61,196 bases of DNA from a virus. The DNA lies in IMG/VR virus record IMGVR_UViG_3300034068_000558, positions 1 through 61,196 of that record. One strand, given 5' to 3'. The notes beneath the pieces were generated by a model, which saw only the letters and a program-made list of their open reading frames with translations, made no database searches and was not told the DNA's origin. Positions 59,859 to 61,196 of the stretch are shown piece after piece. Positions within the stretch are counted from its first letter, which is position 1. The number at the start of each line of letters is the position of its first letter. The translations under genes were made by a program, and so were the position numbers.

Positions 59859-60024
59859 TTTTTCTTACTTGTTCAAGTTTCTTGATTCGGTTTTCGGGTA
59901 TAGCATATTGGGCTTTTCGGATTTCGCTTAAGCACGCGATGCATCTGGTTCGGTGGCACTCGTAGAACTCACGCTTAAGCTTATCCTGCTGGCATCTACG
60001 GCACCACTGCAACTCAATACTCAT
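59821..60024 (-). CDS. Small zinc-finger protein
   Basis: 67 residues. WCRRCQQDK then CIACL gives C-x2-C pairs 20 residues apart, followed by a basic tail (IRKAQYAIPENRIKKLEQVR). It resembles the zinc-ribbon front half of phage HNH proteins without the His core. The 3' end overlaps the helicase start by 38 bases in another frame. Confidence 0.65.
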   Translation of the reverse strand: MSIELQWCRRCQQDKLKREFYECHRTRCIACLSEIRKAQYAIPENRIKKLEQVRKNENTISKTKKVR

Positions 60025-60265
60025 CTTCGACTTGCTTCTTCAGTTCATCGAGTCCTTCCCAGACTTTTTCGAGCCTGTCAACAGCGTCATTTACCTGACC
60101 CTCCAGCATCTCGTCGTATTCCAAATACATGTCGCGCCAGCGTTTGGCTTCCTCCTCCCACAATTTATTGTCGGCTACTAGTTCGTCCACTCGCTTAAGC
60201 ATTTGATAGTAGTTCTCTTCGTGCGCTAGAGCGCGCGACTTCCAGATTTCAGTTTCGTTTTTCAT
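60014..60265 (-). CDS. Coiled-coil protein
   Basis: 83 residues from ATG 60265, which overlaps the upstream stop as ATGA; an ATG at 60274 is in frame but inside the upstream gene. Acidic, helical throughout (HEENYYQMLKRVDELVADNK; RLEKVWEGLDELKKQVEDEY). The start context matches that of the join-spanning gene. Function unknown. Confidence 0.6.
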   Translation of the reverse strand: MKNETEIWKSRALAHEENYYQMLKRVDELVADNKLWEEEAKRWRDMYLEYDEMLEGQVNDAVDRLEKVWEGLDELKKQVEDEY

Positions 60266-60600
60266 GGTTTCCATAGGTTGAGTGCTTTCAAAAAGGCTTC
60301 GGCGCGTTCCTCGGCTGGTGCGGATACATCGTGATCCAGCGCGACTAGATACAGCCCATATCCTCCAGTTTCATTGTAGCCAGATTTCCTGTTCAACGCG
60401 CCCTCCGCATCGTGCATCGCGTTAAGGTCATTGAGGTAGTCTGGTAACAACTTGATTATTTTAGGGTGTCGAATGTCATTCATGCGGTATCCAGTTCCGC
60501 TTGTTTTATTTGGTGAATACACAAATGTATTTGCACCGTCTGATTCAATCCTCCACCCACACGCTTTCGCGATGGCGATGCGTTGTGCTTCAGGATTCAC
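60262..60600 (-). CDS. MNPE-family small phage protein, copy 2
   Basis: 112 residues from GTG 60600 (VNPEAQRIAIAKACGWRIES). The PDYLNDLNAM box and C-terminus RAEAFLKALNLWKP match the paralogue at 80-397. The middle is longer and different (NRKSGYNETGGYGLYLVALD). Overlaps both neighbours in the same way as copy 1. Confidence 0.8.
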   Translation of the reverse strand: MNPEAQRIAIAKACGWRIESDGANTFVYSPNKTSGTGYRMNDIRHPKIIKLLPDYLNDLNAMHDAEGALNRKSGYNETGGYGLYLVALDHDVSAPAEERAEAFLKALNLWKP

Positions 60601-60970
60601 CGCGAGCCTCCTTCCATGCAGCGAGGGCGGCACGGGCTTCTTTTATTTTGTATAGCGGAGAATCTGGATCATCATTTAAGATGGCATTCAAAGCCTCCGC
60701 CAGCCTGTCGCGCTGCCTCTCCGCATCAATCATGTGTTCTTGCGTTTCGCCAAGTCGGAGTATTGTTTGATCCAGTTGATCGTCCAGCCTGTCGCGCTCG
60801 GCGACCAATGTCTCACTTGGTTTGTTCACATACTGGGAATGGATCGACTCCTTCTCCCACTCCTGAACCTCTTGATGGATCGGACTGTTTGCCCACGATG
60901 GGTTTGTTGGGATCACAAGCGATGCACCATAGATGACTGGGCTGTCGGCGGGTGTTGGTGGTAGTGGCAT
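60590..60970 (-). CDS. Coiled-coil protein ending in KEARGES
   Basis: 126 residues, Pro-rich start then a coiled coil (VAERDRLDDQLDQTILRLGE; DAERQRDRLAEALNAIL). The C-terminus, AAWKEARGES, matches the end of the 65-residue protein at 387-584, and the downstream overlap is the same GAATCCTGA word. Start shares a base with the stop of the join-spanning gene. Function unknown. Confidence 0.6.
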   Translation of the reverse strand: MPLPPTPADSPVIYGASLVIPTNPSWANSPIHQEVQEWEKESIHSQYVNKPSETLVAERDRLDDQLDQTILRLGETQEHMIDAERQRDRLAEALNAILNDDPDSPLYKIKEARAALAAWKEARGES

Positions 60971-61196
60971 TATTTTGTTGGTTGAGTGTTAGTATCGGGC
61001 GATCCGTCACTTATTGCGCTCTCAGGATAACTGGTCGCCTTGATCACGGATATCCCGATCACCATCAGGCGGTGCTGGAACTCACGCACCACTCGGTCGT
61101 GCTCATTCCTCCATTGGTCGCGCTCGCGTTCCAGCTTGCGGGTGAAATCGGCTAGATTCCGCTCAAATTCGGGGTGGTCTTGGCACGCGAGCCGAT
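60970..61196 (-). CDS. Small charged protein, C-terminal part (gene crosses the circular join)
   Basis: Continuation of the gene begun at 83-1. Coding continues from 61150 downward to TAA 60972-60970; bases 61151-61196 duplicate 1-46. The C-terminal half contains EFQHRLMVIGISVIKATSYP and a Ser/Thr-rich tail. Confidence 0.7.
   Translation of the reverse strand, partial: RLACQDHPEFERNLADFTRKLERERDQWRNEHDRVVREFQHRLMVIGISVIKATSYPESAISDGSPDTNTQPTK
61151..61196. repeat. Terminal direct repeat, second copy
   Basis: Identical to 1-46; see that entry. Confidence 0.9.

Noticed and set aside
1-61196. Temperate lifestyle
   Set aside because: No integrase, excisionase or clear lysogeny repressor with an attachment site was found.
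1-61196. Phage RNA polymerase, tRNA genes or CRISPR array
   Set aside because: No polymerase-like frame outside the giant gene, no cloverleaf or T-arm signature noticed by eye, and no regularly spaced repeats. Short tandem repeats in coding DNA (37267-37326, 44930-45193) explain the visible periodicity.

Overview
This window is best read as one complete, circularly mapping genome of a short-tailed (podovirus-like) double-stranded DNA phage. The last 46 bases repeat the first 46, and a small gene reads straight across the join, so the unit length is about 61,150 bp. A large terminase, portal, scaffold, major capsid protein, tail-fibre-like proteins, a lysis cassette and a DNA polymerase I-type replicase are present. 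I see no tail sheath, no long-tail tape measure, no integrase, no phage RNA polymerase, no tRNA and no CRISPR array. The host is not identified. Promoters look like ordinary sigma-70 boxes, most starts lack a Shine-Dalgarno sequence, and many first genes appear to be made from leaderless mRNAs. A Verrucomicrobiota or Bacteroidota host is a guess only.

Layout. (1) Leftward early block, 5033 down to 1 and on through the join from 61196 down to 52449: small terminase subunit, RuvC-like resolvase, RNA ligase-like protein, MazZ-like nucleotide pyrophosphatase, many small genes overlapping by ATGA, then coiled-coil and zinc proteins, a SNF2-like helicase, a Cas4-like nuclease, a possible ssDNA-binding protein, DNA polymerase and a primase-helicase. 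(2) Rightward 5064-6875: large terminase, divergent from the small subunit with overlapping -35 boxes. (3) Rightward 7424-23153: a small conserved protein, two internal or structural proteins, and one 13.2-kb gene for a 4394-residue presumed ejection protein. (4) Leftward accessory island 23234-31681: VWA metallopeptidase-like protein, DUF3150-like protein, MoxR/CobS-like AAA+ ATPase, a glutamine amidotransferase fused to a gamma-glutamylcyclotransferase-like domain, an amidoligase with zinc clusters, and unknowns. Short repeated hairpins or palindromes lie between most of the genes. (5) Rightward 32760-52452: morphogenesis, tail and lysis genes, ending in a stop codon that overlaps the stop of the leftward primase-helicase.

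How it may work together. Two 126-bp near-identical elements (6886-7011 and 32535-32660) each lie ahead of a rightward late block and are candidates for late control or origins. At least nine promoters share one design: a TTGAC-like -35, exactly 17 bp, an NAnnnT -10, then 5-8 nt to ATG or GTG. The amidoligase/GATase/AAA+/VWA island is the best candidate for an undescribed system: a phage-encoded peptide-modification pathway coupled to a mechanochemical chaperone.
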